Counted from the first letter of the stretch, positions 5,806-15,044 are shown. The stretch is 36,814 bases of DNA from Flavobacteriales bacterium (GCA_020437755.1 JAGQVX010000023.1:1-36814); one strand, 5' to 3'. Numbers and translations are program-made. The notes: generated from the letters alone by a model not told the origin.

Positions 5806-8079
5806 CTAATTGCGTTCCTTGCTCCTGCGGTCGATACCCTCATCGAGGTCCGTCACCCGAAATTCTACACGACGATTGCGTTGGTGCTCTTCTTCGGTGC
5901 AATCAACTCCATCTGCGCATCGGTTCTTGAGTATGGACTCGCCATAGCCTGAAGCCGTAATGCGATCTGCAGCAATCCCGTGATCGATAAGCCATTGTCG
6001 GGCAGCTTCAGCGCGATTTTGGGAAAGCGTTTGGTTGTACTCGGTGGTGGCCCGTGAATCGGTATGCGCCATCAACTCACCTTTTAATCCGGGATGATCT
6101 TGCATAATGTGCAGCAAGGTTTCCAAATCGGGAACGGCATCCTCGCGAATGGTGAACTCGTCGCGGTCAAAATAAATATGAAACAACTCGAGAATCATGC
6201 CTTCGCGCAATACGATGTCCTCGCTGAGAGGCGGTGGAGCCACGCTTTCCTTCATTTGCATGCCCAGGGCCAATTCCAAGCAATCACCCACAATATCGAT
6301 GGTTTCAAACGTGGCGCGGGTTTCGTGAAACTTGTCCTTTCGCGCTACGATGTCAAACTCGCACTGCGCTTGTACCTCAAGGTAAAACGCTCCTCCCTCC
6401 CCCGTGGTAACGAAGGTAGATTCGCCCGTGCATCGATTGAATACTTCTAAATCCACTCCCGGCAATGGGTTGCCATATTTGGCGTTGATGATCCGTCCGC
6501 AGGCATACGCCAAATTTCGAGACTGTGAAGCCTCCGGACTCAGTGCCAGATGGATGTGCATCTTATCTCCTGCAGCCATATCACGGGTGTCCAATTCAAA
6601 GGTGCTTTGACAGGATGTGCTGGTGACGTAGTCATTGGCTTTTCCTGCTACAGTAAACCATTTGCCGGATGGCACCTGAAATGAAAAACGACCGTCCTCA
6701 TCAGCAAATGTGAGGTCGGAGTAAAATTCCTCGCCGGTAATGTGAACTTCCGCCCCCGAAATGGGACGTCGGGTATCACAATCCACAATCTGTCCATTTA
6801 CCAGAACATTGGCGCTATACTCAAAATAGAGAATGTCGTCGCGTGTATTGCCATTGCGATTGGAACTGAGGAAGCCGGAATGTCCCTCCTCTTCCCAGCA
6901 CAGGCCAAAATCGTCTTTAGGACTGTTGATGGGCATGCCCATATTCTCTGGAATGTCCCAGGTGGTTGCGTCCATGCGCGCACATGCGTGCAAATCCAAT
7001 CCGCCAAAACCTACCAATAAATCGGACGCGAAGTACAAGGTTCCACTCACTCCAATGTGCGGAAAAAGTTCATTTCCCTGTGTATTGATGTGCGACCCCA
7101 GGTTAACCGGCTCTCCGCAAGCTCCCTGTGGATCAATAGTGCAGTAATACAGATCCATTCCCCCTTGTCCACCCGGCATATCAGAAGCGAATACGAGAAT
7201 ATCTCCTTCGGGACTCAAAGCGGGGTGAACTAGATTGTATTTGCTGCTATTGATATCCAAGTCAACAGGTTGGCTCCAAATTACACCATCCTCACTCACC
7301 GAGCGCACCAATTTGAGCCGCGTATTGCGACGATCATCAAACCGCCTCTTCTTCTCATCGAAATCCGAGACAGTGATGATGCACGTGCGGTTGTCGGCCG
7401 AGAATACGATAGGCCCTTCGTGGTAAGGTGTCGCACCGAAAGTCTGCTCGGGAACCACCACACCAAATGTCCCTTTGCCGGTACGAAGCGCCTTGAACAC
7501 GTCGGTAAAGCGAGAAGTCGTCCATGGATCCTCCTCCCCTAAATTGACCGTAGCTCCTGGTCGGTTGCTGGTGAAGTACAACACATCACCTACCAAGAAA
7601 GGTGCGAAGTCCAAATCGGGTGTATTGATATTGACGGGGGTTACCTGACAATTATCTATTCGCTTGCCATTTTGGTGAATGCTCTTGCACCACGAACTCA
7701 TTTTGCGGGCATCACTTGCCGCTTTGGGATCAAGTTCGGAAGCCGCGTACTTGTCAAGCCAGGTTGCCGCCAGGTCGTACTTTTCATTGATGATCAGTAA
7801 CTGTCCATACCAAAGTTTCACCTTGGGGTCATCGCTCATGAGGGCAGCCCGGTTGAACCAGTATTCAGCCAGGGTAAGCTGATCGGTTTTCCAATAGGAG
7901 ATTGCCAGATTGGTAATTGCAGGGGTATTATCCAGATCCTTTCTGATCACCTTGTTATACAGTTCGATAGCCTCATCATAATGGTGATGTTCAAAGGCCT
8001 CATTGGCTTTGTTCATCTGTGCCGTAGAACCAATCGCCAGGATTAGCCCAAAGACGAAGAGTATGCTTTGCTTTATCAT
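5806..8079 (-). CDS. TPR-PD40-CRD-OmpA protein of the T9SS adhesin operon (PorE-like)
   Basis: About 757 residues from the ATG at 8079, chosen because a signal peptide (MIKQSILFVFGLILAIGSTAQ) starts there. The frame extends further upstream but without a signature and into porP. Order of domains: TPR-like helices ~24-110 (EHHHYDEAIELYNKVI), a PD40/WD40 beta-propeller ~140-440 (VLYFTSNRPG, DILVFASDMPGGQGGMDLYY, SGFLSSNRNGNTRDDILYF), two carboxypeptidase-regulatory-like beta-sandwiches ~450-625, and a C-terminal OmpA peptidoglycan-binding domain ~635-750 with NRRVEFRV near its end. This architecture matches PorE of Porphyromonas except that no lipobox is present. It probably anchors the T9SS/adhesin complex to peptidoglycan. 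It starts 13 bases after the PorP/SprF stop. Confidence 0.9.
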   Translation of the reverse strand: MIKQSILFVFGLILAIGSTAQMNKANEAFEHHHYDEAIELYNKVIRKDLDNTPAITNLAISYWKTDQLTLAEYWFNRAALMSDDPKVKLWYGQLLIINEKYDLAATWLDKYAASELDPKAASDARKMSSWCKSIHQNGKRIDNCQVTPVNINTPDLDFAPFLVGDVLYFTSNRPGATVNLGEEDPWTTSRFTDVFKALRTGKGTFGVVVPEQTFGATPYHEGPIVFSADNRTCIITVSDFDEKKRRFDDRRNTRLKLVRSVSEDGVIWSQPVDLDINSSKYNLVHPALSPEGDILVFASDMPGGQGGMDLYYCTIDPQGACGEPVNLGSHINTQGNELFPHIGVSGTLYFASDLLVGFGGLDLHACARMDATTWDIPENMGMPINSPKDDFGLCWEEEGHSGFLSSNRNGNTRDDILYFEYSANVLVNGQIVDCDTRRPISGAEVHITGEEFYSDLTFADEDGRFSFQVPSGKWFTVAGKANDYVTSTSCQSTFELDTRDMAAGDKMHIHLALSPEASQSRNLAYACGRIINAKYGNPLPGVDLEVFNRCTGESTFVTTGEGGAFYLEVQAQCEFDIVARKDKFHETRATFETIDIVGDCLELALGMQMKESVAPPPLSEDIVLREGMILELFHIYFDRDEFTIREDAVPDLETLLHIMQDHPGLKGELMAHTDSRATTEYNQTLSQNRAEAARQWLIDHGIAADRITASGYGESILKNRCADGVDCTEEEHQRNRRVEFRVTDLDEGIDRRSKERN
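6660..6673 (+). repeat. ATTTGSCGAATGSC word, one mismatch
   Basis: ATTTGCCGGATGGC, inside the OmpA gene (encoding SGKW on the minus strand). The similarity to the intergenic copy at 16814 extends beyond the word: both are preceded by CC and followed by ACCTGAAA, giving 23 of 24 identical bases. Confidence 0.5.
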
Positions 8080-8092
8080 AGCGGGTCTCGTA

Positions 8093-9061
8093 TTAGAAGT
8101 ATCTTGGGTGATCATACCCGTCTCGTTTGCGTTGCATGTCCCATCCCACGAACACTTCATGTGATCCAAAGTGGTTTTGAATGCGGGTAAGGGTAAAGTC
8201 ATAGGCATAACCCACTGCCAGGTAAGGAGTGAGGTGGTACTGAACCATCAGTTGAGCTGAGTCCCCAAATCGGTATCCTCCGCCAATCCATATTTTCTTG
8301 TTGATGAGTGCACTTACATTCACATCCACTTGCACCGGGGCGCCATGCACGTAGCGGGTCATCAGTCCGGGTTTCAGAATGAGGTTGGGATTGATTGTGT
8401 AAGCGTAGCCTGCGGTGAGAAAGTAGTGTCTGCGCAATGAATAGTCCGCGGTTCCCAGACTTTCACTACCCGAATAATCCAGGTCGGATTCCAGCAACTT
8501 GGGAATGGCTAGTCCCACATAATACTTCGGACTGTGCAAATACAATCCAAAACCAAAATTGGGGCTGGATACGGAAGCATCCGCAAATGGTAACTCGGCA
8601 TCTCCCTCATCAGTAGGATGCAAGGTGGACCAGTTCATGCGTTGAACGGCATACTCTCCATTCAGGCCAAATGACAACCTGGCAAAGCGCATCTTCAGGT
8701 GGTAAGCAGCAGATGCTGTAGCACTGAATTGCTCACTAATACCAAGCTGATCATGGGTCATGTGGAGTCCGGCGCCAAACTGCCTGTTGCTCAATGGCGT
8801 TTGAATGCTGATGTGTTGGGTTTGCGGGGCACCTTCAAAGCCCGACCACTGATTGCGGTAAAACAACCGGGCGCTCCATGATTCGGTGGTTCCGGCATAT
8901 CCCGGATTGATGACGAGCTGATCCCACATAAACTGGGAATATCCCGGCTGCTGCTGGCCTCGTGAGGTCAGTACAGCAAGAAGTATGAACAACGCTACCA
9001 AAAACAGCACTGCAAATTGTCGCTCGCTGCTTAAATGAAATATTGATGTGGGTTTAGTCAT
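8093..9061 (-). CDS. PorP/SprF family type IX secretion membrane protein
   Basis: A 322-residue outer-membrane protein of the PorP/SprF family, which assists T9SS export or surface anchoring of a partner adhesin. Seen: an N-terminal hydrophobic signal (LFLVALFILLAVLTSRGQQ), the family hallmark QPGYSQFMWDQLVINPGYAG right after it, FYRNQWSGFEGAPQTQHIS, and alternating beta-barrel strands ending in LAVGYAYDF. The start was set at the ATG at 9061 because it precedes the signal peptide; upstream in-frame residues overlap the adhesin and look like read-through. It lies 10 bases after the adhesin stop and 13 bases before the OmpA start, so all three are one operon. Confidence 0.93.
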   Translation of the reverse strand: MTKPTSIFHLSSERQFAVLFLVALFILLAVLTSRGQQQPGYSQFMWDQLVINPGYAGTTESWSARLFYRNQWSGFEGAPQTQHISIQTPLSNRQFGAGLHMTHDQLGISEQFSATASAAYHLKMRFARLSFGLNGEYAVQRMNWSTLHPTDEGDAELPFADASVSSPNFGFGLYLHSPKYYVGLAIPKLLESDLDYSGSESLGTADYSLRRHYFLTAGYAYTINPNLILKPGLMTRYVHGAPVQVDVNVSALINKKIWIGGGYRFGDSAQLMVQYHLTPYLAVGYAYDFTLTRIQNHFGSHEVFVGWDMQRKRDGYDHPRYF

Positions 9062-9071
9062 GGTGCTTTGC

Positions 9072-12000
9072 TTAGCGGTGTAATACGATATAGCCCTGAC
9101 GCACAGCGGTGCGGGCATCGGTTTCTTTAAATACATAGTAATAGGTTCCCTCCGGAAGTGGGTCATCTTTCCACTCACCATCCCAATTGTTCTGATATCC
9201 CGATGCATGGTACACTTCATGACCCCAACGATTGTAGATGTACAACTCGTTATTGGGGAAGTTTTCCAGTCCGGTGATTACCAGGGCATCATTGGCTCCG
9301 TCGCCATTGGGTGTGATTACATCCGGTATTTCGAGGTGTGGCAGAATGAAGATTTTCACCACTGCTGTGTCACAATGTTGGGGACATGCGTCCAAACAAA
9401 TTTCGTACGTCAACTCATCTTCCCCGAAATATCCGTCAACGGCTTCATAATTCACATATTCATTCAGACCAACCGAGGCAATTCCTTCTTGTGGATGTTC
9501 TACCAGCGATACATGAACATTGAGTCCGTCAAACCAGTCGTTGGTCAGGACAAACACGTCTGCATTGGTTCCTTCGCCCAGGGTCAGACTATCGGTCAGC
9601 GCCACGGGATCCTGAGGAGCAATGAGCAGCACATCGTCGGACGAATACACCCCGCAGCCTTCATTGAACAGGGTCCATGTAATTACATAGCTCTCCCCTT
9701 CCTGGGCCCCCAAAACGGCACTTGAAGCCGTTTCCGGACTTACGATTTGCAGTTCTTCGTGGGTCGTTGACCAGTAACCGGTGTACGCTGCATTATTGGA
9801 TGATTGCAGCCACACTTCGCCATCGTCACAGGCAAATACATTGTTTCCTGCAGCGGCCTGAATTGAAGGCACAACATCTACCTGCACGTTCAGTGTAGTT
9901 GAGGGCAATGAGTAGCAAAATCCGTCAAAGACCATCAGCGAATAAGCTCCCTCATCGGTCGGCACTACCGCATCTACAATCAACTCACCTTCGGTTGTTG
10001 TGAAGGCCCCTCCCGGAGTTTCCCATTCAAATTCTTCAGCATCAGAGGAAGTGGTAATGATCAATTCATCACCCGCGCATAAGGGAGCATTGGACGTTAT
10101 CGCCGGACTGGCAGGCAGTGCAAGAACTTCCACGTTCACTGTGCCGTTGGCCGACCAGCAGCCCGAATTTCCCACGCTCAGGGTGTAGGTTCCCGCTTCA
10201 AACGCTGAAATACCCTGAATCACCGGTGGGGAAGGCTGCGCCGAGGTGTATCCATTGGGACCCGACCAGGAATAGGTGTCTGCGTCGGCAGTAGTTGACA
10301 ACACGAGGGTAGAACCTGCACAGATCGCCGTTGACGACGGGATGATCTCCGGCACCTCCGGTTCGGGAATGATGGCTACTTCTATGGCATTAGAAAGATC
10401 GGTGGTACACTCGTTTACTTGCACGTAAACCGAATAATCACCGTCTGCGAACGCCGTGGCATTCGAAATCTCCCACACAGGTACCGTAGTGGAATCTACC
10501 CCATTTGGAGTATTCCAAAAATACACCACATCACCCGTGTAGCTGTTACACGTGAAAACCAGATCATCACCTTCGCAGGTAGCTCCGTTCACCTGAATCT
10601 GCGGATCGACAGGTGCGTTGGTAACGGCCAAAACTGCGCTGGCAGTGTTGGAAACACAACCATTGTCGTCAATGATGTACAACGTATAAACCCCTTCATC
10701 ATCGACTCCCGCATTAGGAATCACGGCCACGGCATTGCTGCTTGAATACCCTGGACCCGACCAGAAGTAATCGAAAGGGCCGAAGCCTCCATTGATTTCA
10801 GGAGAAATGGATACGTCGGTTGTTCCGTTGGTGCATGGTAAGTCAATATCATCTAAAACCACCACCGGATTTCCAAACACTTCAAGCGTGATTTCATTGG
10901 ATACATCCGTGGTACAATCGCCCACTTCAACATAAACACTATACAGTCCGGCATCGCCGTTGTTGAGATCCGCTATGGTGAGGAAGTTGTTGTTGTATCC
11001 GTTGGGAACACCCGGACCCGACCAATGATAAGTAACCCCAAAGCCTTCGTACTCCTGCACTTCAAGAGTGATCGTACTGCCATTGCACGCATCCGATGGA
11101 CCAATCAGCGTAGGAGTCACAGCGTTCTCGCTAATAATTTCAAGGGCACCACATTCTACATCCTCATAACCGTTGAGCACTCCTCCGGGATCGTCTACGT
11201 CGCCGGTTCGAGGAACGCCCATGGGATTCACCGGAACAAGGTCTAGGGAAGGCTCATCATCGTCATTCAAACTCCTCCAGGTAAGAGAAGCGCAGTAGTC
11301 AAGGAACGTACAAGGTGGGTAGGACTCAGAAATCTGAACCGTAAATACCATTTCACATTCCAATCCCAAAGGCAATCGATCCCAACGAGCGGTAACCGAT
11401 CCGAACGATTCAGAAGGCATCACCTCAAAAAGCTCATCGCACTCCACCGAAAACGATTCAGGGACTACCTGCATACCCAGCGGTAGATCGAAGAGGAATT
11501 GGAGGTCCTGCGCTTCGGCGGTACTGGCATCACTATGCTTGATCTTCACCGTGACAAATGTTTCCTCACCAGGATTCAGTTCCTCAGAGAACCAAATCAG
11601 GTCCAGTTCAATGTCGGGTTCAACCAGATCAACGTTGACCGAAGTTGTTTCTGTCACCACTCCCCCGCCGTTGCCCCGCACATAGTCGATACGGCTTTCA
11701 CTACTCAGTGAAGCACCATCGAGAGACTCCTCAACGTTCAATACTACAGCTTTGTAGTACAGGGAAATTTTGTCGACCGAGTTATTTCCTGCAGCGATAT
11801 TGGTAACATTACCCATCACAATCCGAATCTCACGGCGTGTATCCACCGGATCAGCACCATAGTTCAGAATTTGGGCATTGTCCCAAACCTCACTTGATGA
11901 CCCGGCTCCAAACGTTATTCCGTAGGGAACCACCAGTGAATCAATTGATTCCACAGACATGCCCGCGGGCAACAAATCCTTCAGCGTAACGGTTTTCGTA

Positions 12001-14447
12001 ACTCCTTCAATAAATTCATAGTCCACACGATAGGTGACCAATTCTCCTACTACCACCTCGCCATCGGCCCCATAACCGGGCTCAACATTGAGAATGGTCT
12101 TCTCGATCTGTGGCTCTTCCGTGTAAACAATAGCCGCGTCATACACAGGATTGAATCGCTCTACGCTTCCCGGAGCGGCAGCCCAGGTTGCTTCACATTC
12201 ATTGGTGAAGTCGTCAACGCTTTGCACAGTATTTACAACCTGGCAGGTATACTTAACAATGGCCCAGTCTCCGTTGACCGATCCTGCGCGGTCAATCTCA
12301 TTGATCAACATTCCCGAGGTAAATAGATTACCACTGTAAGGCATGTCTGTGCCAAATTCATTTTTCACCGACACCATCTGGCAATTGCTCAGGTATGCCG
12401 CAGGAGGAATATCCGCAACAATGACATCGTAAGCTGGAGCATCCCCAACATTCATCAGGGTTATTTGATAGGTTATGACGTCATGTGCATCCACGTGCTG
12501 CGCATTGGCGTTTACCGGAACTTGAATCGGATTTAGTGTTACGTTGGGGTTGTTGACTGATGCTACTCCTTTCTTCACTTCCAGCGCCGGTGCCCCCACT
12601 TCAATGGCGGCCAAATCGAGATAGGTAGCCACCGCACCTCCTGAGTTGCCGTAGCTAAAACGGGCAAAATTGCTGTGTATCAGCGCATTCGCAAATGGCT
12701 CCGAGGTAATGGGAATACTCACATCCACGGAAATCACACTGGCTTGCGACGGATTGGTGATGTCGAGATCTCCCCATACAATCGCCAAAATATTTTTATC
12801 GGTGTCAACAGAAATGCTTTGAGGGGTCAACCCCACATTATCAAAAGGAGACCAGTCAATGTCGTTACCGAAGGTCAGGTCAAGATCGGAAACATCATGG
12901 ATGGGAAGAGGAAACAAGTCCTGGAAGACAATGTCGCGCGCATCTCCCGAAGGCACTGTCATGGATAGTCGATAGGTAACTATTTCGCCAGGCACATATC
13001 CATTTCCATTGGCCGGATTGGAGACAATTTCTTTGGTAACCTCAGCCGCCGGTACTGTTAACACAGCTTCGGAACGAGAATCGCATCCATTGATTCCATT
13101 GATCAGGTCATACGACAAATGGGTTTCCACTGTCAGAGCGTCGGAAGAGGTTACAGCTGAGCCGTCGCTATATTGTTCTTCAGTGATGATGTCCATCGTA
13201 AATGAACCTTCATCACAGGCCATAAACGGACCGCCATACGCCGCGTTCAAATTGTACGTGAGTTCGTATACACCATCCGTAGGACCTAAAATGGTTGCTG
13301 GTGCAATAGGAACTCCGTTCAGCATTTCATTTCCGCCCGGTGTGAGTCCGTCGGCCAATATCAAAGTCAGTTGGGCAGCATCAATGCCATCCACATATTC
13401 CGAAACCTTATACTTCCACTGGAAAGGCTTTGTGGCACCCGGGATAAAATCTGCTCCTGATTCACCCGCATCGGTGAGGATGTGATATCCGTAGCTATTG
13501 GCATTCGCCAAAATGGTAGTTCCATTTTCACTGGTCAGGTTGGCATTATTCTGATACAAAGCACTATCACACGACATAGGATCCAGTTCATCGATCATGT
13601 GGGCCTTGAATGAAACCAGCACATCAGCCGGATCGGGGGTGCCGTAGGCGGTGTTGCAATGCACTTTAAACGTGCCTCCCGGAACTGAGGTCGAAGGTGC
13701 TTGCGTTACAACACAACCCGGCGTTACTCCGGCATTCAATGTATACTGAAGGGTGGGGGGCAAAAGATCGGTCACTTCCAGGTCATTGACCAGCATGCCT
13801 GTGGCAATGTTGACTTTTAACGAGTACACCATATCCCAGCATGACCCTGTAGCATAGTGGGTATGATCAATTTCTTTGGTGAGCGTGTACAAGGTAGGAA
13901 TCACTGCAGCAGTCATCTGATCATAAACTAATGGCCCATTGGCACCCGTCGGGTCATCACCAAAACGGTATACGGGCTGAGCGATAAGTTCAGCCGGAAC
14001 GCCCACTTCAACTCCGGCACCATCCAGGGTAATACACGCCATTAGTTGAAGCTCAACTCCTCCCTCTACCATGGAGCCTACAGGCAAATTCACTATGACC
14101 AATTGATACCCATCCGGACCAGTAACGATACTCTCGGGCAATTCGCTTGAAATGTTTGGGTCAAGAGCTGAGCCTCCCGCCAGGATTCCGGCTACCTGAA
14201 CATTGGTCAATGTTTCATCATAGAGGCGAACCAGCAAATTTTCCACATTCGTGGCAGGTGGCAACAACAATCTCACGTACGGCTGGTATCCGGGGTTGCC
14301 TTCATTGTAAACGCTGATACTACAGCAAAATTCTTCGTTGATCAACGACTCAGCAGGAGCCGAGAAATCGGAGACTATAGATTGTGAGAATGCCGTCAGG
14401 CTGAGCCCCAGGGCTGCCACAGTCAATCGTAAATTCATTGTTTTCAT
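9072..14447 (-). CDS. Giant T9SS-exported adhesin with type B sorting domain
   Basis: About 1791 residues from the ATG at 14447, selected because MKTMNLRLTVAALGLSLTAFSQ is a signal peptide; a TTG further upstream adds a leader that does not fit. Residues ~170-1090 are tandem DUF11/conserved-repeat beta domains, recognisable by phrases such as VTYRLSMTVP, ITYQITLMNVGDAPAYDV and VTYRVDYEF. Residues ~1100-1600 hold five or six Ig-like modules with repeated YHWSGPG/FWSGPG/YSWSGPNG strands and paired cysteines. A cadherin-like module follows (~1620-1700). The last ~85 residues are a gliding-motility type B sorting domain (PDVITPNGDGAND, LYIYNRWGHEVY, GTYYYVF). The product should be secreted and attached to the surface by T9SS with help from the PorP/SprF protein that follows. 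The ligand is unknown. Confidence 0.93.
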   Translation of the reverse strand: MKTMNLRLTVAALGLSLTAFSQSIVSDFSAPAESLINEEFCCSISVYNEGNPGYQPYVRLLLPPATNVENLLVRLYDETLTNVQVAGILAGGSALDPNISSELPESIVTGPDGYQLVIVNLPVGSMVEGGVELQLMACITLDGAGVEVGVPAELIAQPVYRFGDDPTGANGPLVYDQMTAAVIPTLYTLTKEIDHTHYATGSCWDMVYSLKVNIATGMLVNDLEVTDLLPPTLQYTLNAGVTPGCVVTQAPSTSVPGGTFKVHCNTAYGTPDPADVLVSFKAHMIDELDPMSCDSALYQNNANLTSENGTTILANANSYGYHILTDAGESGADFIPGATKPFQWKYKVSEYVDGIDAAQLTLILADGLTPGGNEMLNGVPIAPATILGPTDGVYELTYNLNAAYGGPFMACDEGSFTMDIITEEQYSDGSAVTSSDALTVETHLSYDLINGINGCDSRSEAVLTVPAAEVTKEIVSNPANGNGYVPGEIVTYRLSMTVPSGDARDIVFQDLFPLPIHDVSDLDLTFGNDIDWSPFDNVGLTPQSISVDTDKNILAIVWGDLDITNPSQASVISVDVSIPITSEPFANALIHSNFARFSYGNSGGAVATYLDLAAIEVGAPALEVKKGVASVNNPNVTLNPIQVPVNANAQHVDAHDVITYQITLMNVGDAPAYDVIVADIPPAAYLSNCQMVSVKNEFGTDMPYSGNLFTSGMLINEIDRAGSVNGDWAIVKYTCQVVNTVQSVDDFTNECEATWAAAPGSVERFNPVYDAAIVYTEEPQIEKTILNVEPGYGADGEVVVGELVTYRVDYEFIEGVTKTVTLKDLLPAGMSVESIDSLVVPYGITFGAGSSSEVWDNAQILNYGADPVDTRREIRIVMGNVTNIAAGNNSVDKISLYYKAVVLNVEESLDGASLSSESRIDYVRGNGGGVVTETTSVNVDLVEPDIELDLIWFSEELNPGEETFVTVKIKHSDASTAEAQDLQFLFDLPLGMQVVPESFSVECDELFEVMPSESFGSVTARWDRLPLGLECEMVFTVQISESYPPCTFLDYCASLTWRSLNDDDEPSLDLVPVNPMGVPRTGDVDDPGGVLNGYEDVECGALEIISENAVTPTLIGPSDACNGSTITLEVQEYEGFGVTYHWSGPGVPNGYNNNFLTIADLNNGDAGLYSVYVEVGDCTTDVSNEITLEVFGNPVVVLDDIDLPCTNGTTDVSISPEINGGFGPFDYFWSGPGYSSSNAVAVIPNAGVDDEGVYTLYIIDDNGCVSNTASAVLAVTNAPVDPQIQVNGATCEGDDLVFTCNSYTGDVVYFWNTPNGVDSTTVPVWEISNATAFADGDYSVYVQVNECTTDLSNAIEVAIIPEPEVPEIIPSSTAICAGSTLVLSTTADADTYSWSGPNGYTSAQPSPPVIQGISAFEAGTYTLSVGNSGCWSANGTVNVEVLALPASPAITSNAPLCAGDELIITTSSDAEEFEWETPGGAFTTTEGELIVDAVVPTDEGAYSLMVFDGFCYSLPSTTLNVQVDVVPSIQAAAGNNVFACDDGEVWLQSSNNAAYTGYWSTTHEELQIVSPETASSAVLGAQEGESYVITWTLFNEGCGVYSSDDVLLIAPQDPVALTDSLTLGEGTNADVFVLTNDWFDGLNVHVSLVEHPQEGIASVGLNEYVNYEAVDGYFGEDELTYEICLDACPQHCDTAVVKIFILPHLEIPDVITPNGDGANDALVITGLENFPNNELYIYNRWGHEVYHASGYQNNWDGEWKDDPLPEGTYYYVFKETDARTAVRQGYIVLHR
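13500..13513 (-). repeat. ATTTGSCGAATGSC word, one mismatch
   Basis: TTTTGGCGAATGCC on the minus strand, inside the adhesin gene (encoding ILANANS). It is the same variant as the copy in mfd at 35148. Confidence 0.5.
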
Positions 14448-14486
14448 TTTTGCCTCGGCACATGCCGCTTGCACATACAAAATTGC

Positions 14487-14517
14487 CAAGTCTAGCGGCT
14501 AAGGCGGGTCAGGCAAA
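14487..14517 (-). promoter_or_regulatory. Promoter of the adhesin-PorP-OmpA operon
   Basis: On the minus strand TTTG (14517-14514) is followed after 19 bases by TAGACTTG (14494-14487), one base off TAnnTTTG. This predicts a transcript start near 14480 and a leader of about 33 bases to the ATG at 14447, which supports that start codon. Confidence 0.5.
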
Positions 14518-14557
14518 CACCTGAGATCGGTGTGAGATAAATCTGACTTATACCCCC

Positions 14558-14571
14558 ATTTGGCGAATGCC
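14558..14571 (+). repeat. ATTTGSCGAATGSC word, exact, upstream of the adhesin promoter
   Basis: ATTTGGCGAATGCC preceded by CC, about 40 bases upstream of the predicted -33 element of the adhesin operon. It is non-coding. Confidence 0.85.
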
Positions 14572-14611
14572 ATAATTCTTGCACACTAACGGCGGCCCAT
14601 TCCAGGCACAT

Positions 14612-14647
14612 GGAAAAAGTAAAGGCCACCTCCAGGGAGACGGCCTT
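14612..14647 (-). terminator. Terminator-like hairpin, possibly of a small RNA
   Basis: On the minus strand GAAGGCC and GGCCTTT form a stem with a nested CTCC/GGAG stem, followed by ACTTTTTCC. It lies upstream of the adhesin promoter and about 160 bases after the tRNA-Gln terminator, so it may end a short transcript from ~14700. That stretch has its own hairpin, TACTTC/GAAGTA (~14656-14676). A very similar hairpin occurs at 22331. Confidence 0.5.
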
Positions 14648-14810
14648 CATCATTCACTTAATTACTTCAGTTCTTTTGAAGTACTACTATAGTCATTGCA
14701 GAGCAAAGATGCATCAACTGGAAAGGCGGGAAGTAGTCGAAGGGCTGACCGTGCTGTAGGATTTAACCCATTGGTTGGTCACAGGACTGAGAAAGAAGCA
14801 TGGCCCAAAA

Positions 14811-14844
14811 CAAAAAACTCCGATAACGCTTAGTCATCGGAGTT
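14811..14844 (-). terminator. Rho-independent terminator of tRNA-Gln
   Basis: On the minus strand AACTCCGAT and ATCGGAGTT form a 9-bp stem with an 11-base loop, followed directly by a T-rich tract (TTTTTTG). It starts 8 bases after the tRNA 3' end. Confidence 0.9.
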
Positions 14845-14851
14845 GAACTTG

Positions 14852-14922
14852 TTGCCCCACAAGGACTCGAACCTTGAATACCTGAACCAAAATCAGATGT
14901 GTTGCCATTACACCATGGGGCA
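14852..14922 (-). tRNA. tRNA-Gln (anticodon TTG)
   Basis: A 71-base cloverleaf on the minus strand: acceptor arms TGCCCCA and TGGGGCA with discriminator A, a D arm containing GTGTAATGGCAAC, anticodon stem TCTGA/TCAGG around the loop TTTTGGT (anticodon TTG, reading CAA), and T arm CAAGG-TTCGAGT-CCTTG. CCA is not encoded. It has its own promoter (14951-14983) and terminator (14811-14844), so it is a single-gene unit. Confidence 0.97.
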
Positions 14923-14950
14923 TCCTAACCGCTGTAATTAAACAGGGGCG

Positions 14951-14983
14951 CAAATTTAAAAAATATCTTTTTACCTGTGCAAA
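14951..14983 (-). promoter_or_regulatory. Promoter of tRNA-Gln
   Basis: On the minus strand TTTG (14983-14980), 21 bases, then TAAATTTG (14958-14951): an exact match to the Bacteroidota primary promoter. It sits back to back with the aldehyde dehydrogenase promoter, with only 7 bases between the two -33 elements. Confidence 0.8.
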
Positions 14984-14990
14984 TTTTCTC

Positions 14991-15024
14991 TTTGAGATTT
15001 AGTGAGGCGTAAGCCGTACCTTTG
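14991..15024 (+). promoter_or_regulatory. Promoter of the aldehyde dehydrogenase gene
   Basis: TTTG (14991-14994), 22 bases, then TACCTTTG (15017-15024). The predicted transcript start, around 15031, would leave only about 14 bases before the GTG at 15045, which favours that codon over the TTG at 15036. Confidence 0.7.
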
Positions 15025-15044
15025 AAGCTCACAAATTGCATGCT

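Noticed and set aside
8080-8208. 43-codon upstream extension of the OmpA protein
   Set aside because: It has no signal peptide, overlaps porP, and the ATG at 8079 starts a clean signal sequence.
9062-9220. Upstream extension of the PorP/SprF frame
   Set aside because: It overlaps the conserved sorting domain of the adhesin in another frame; the signal peptide starts just after the ATG at 9061.
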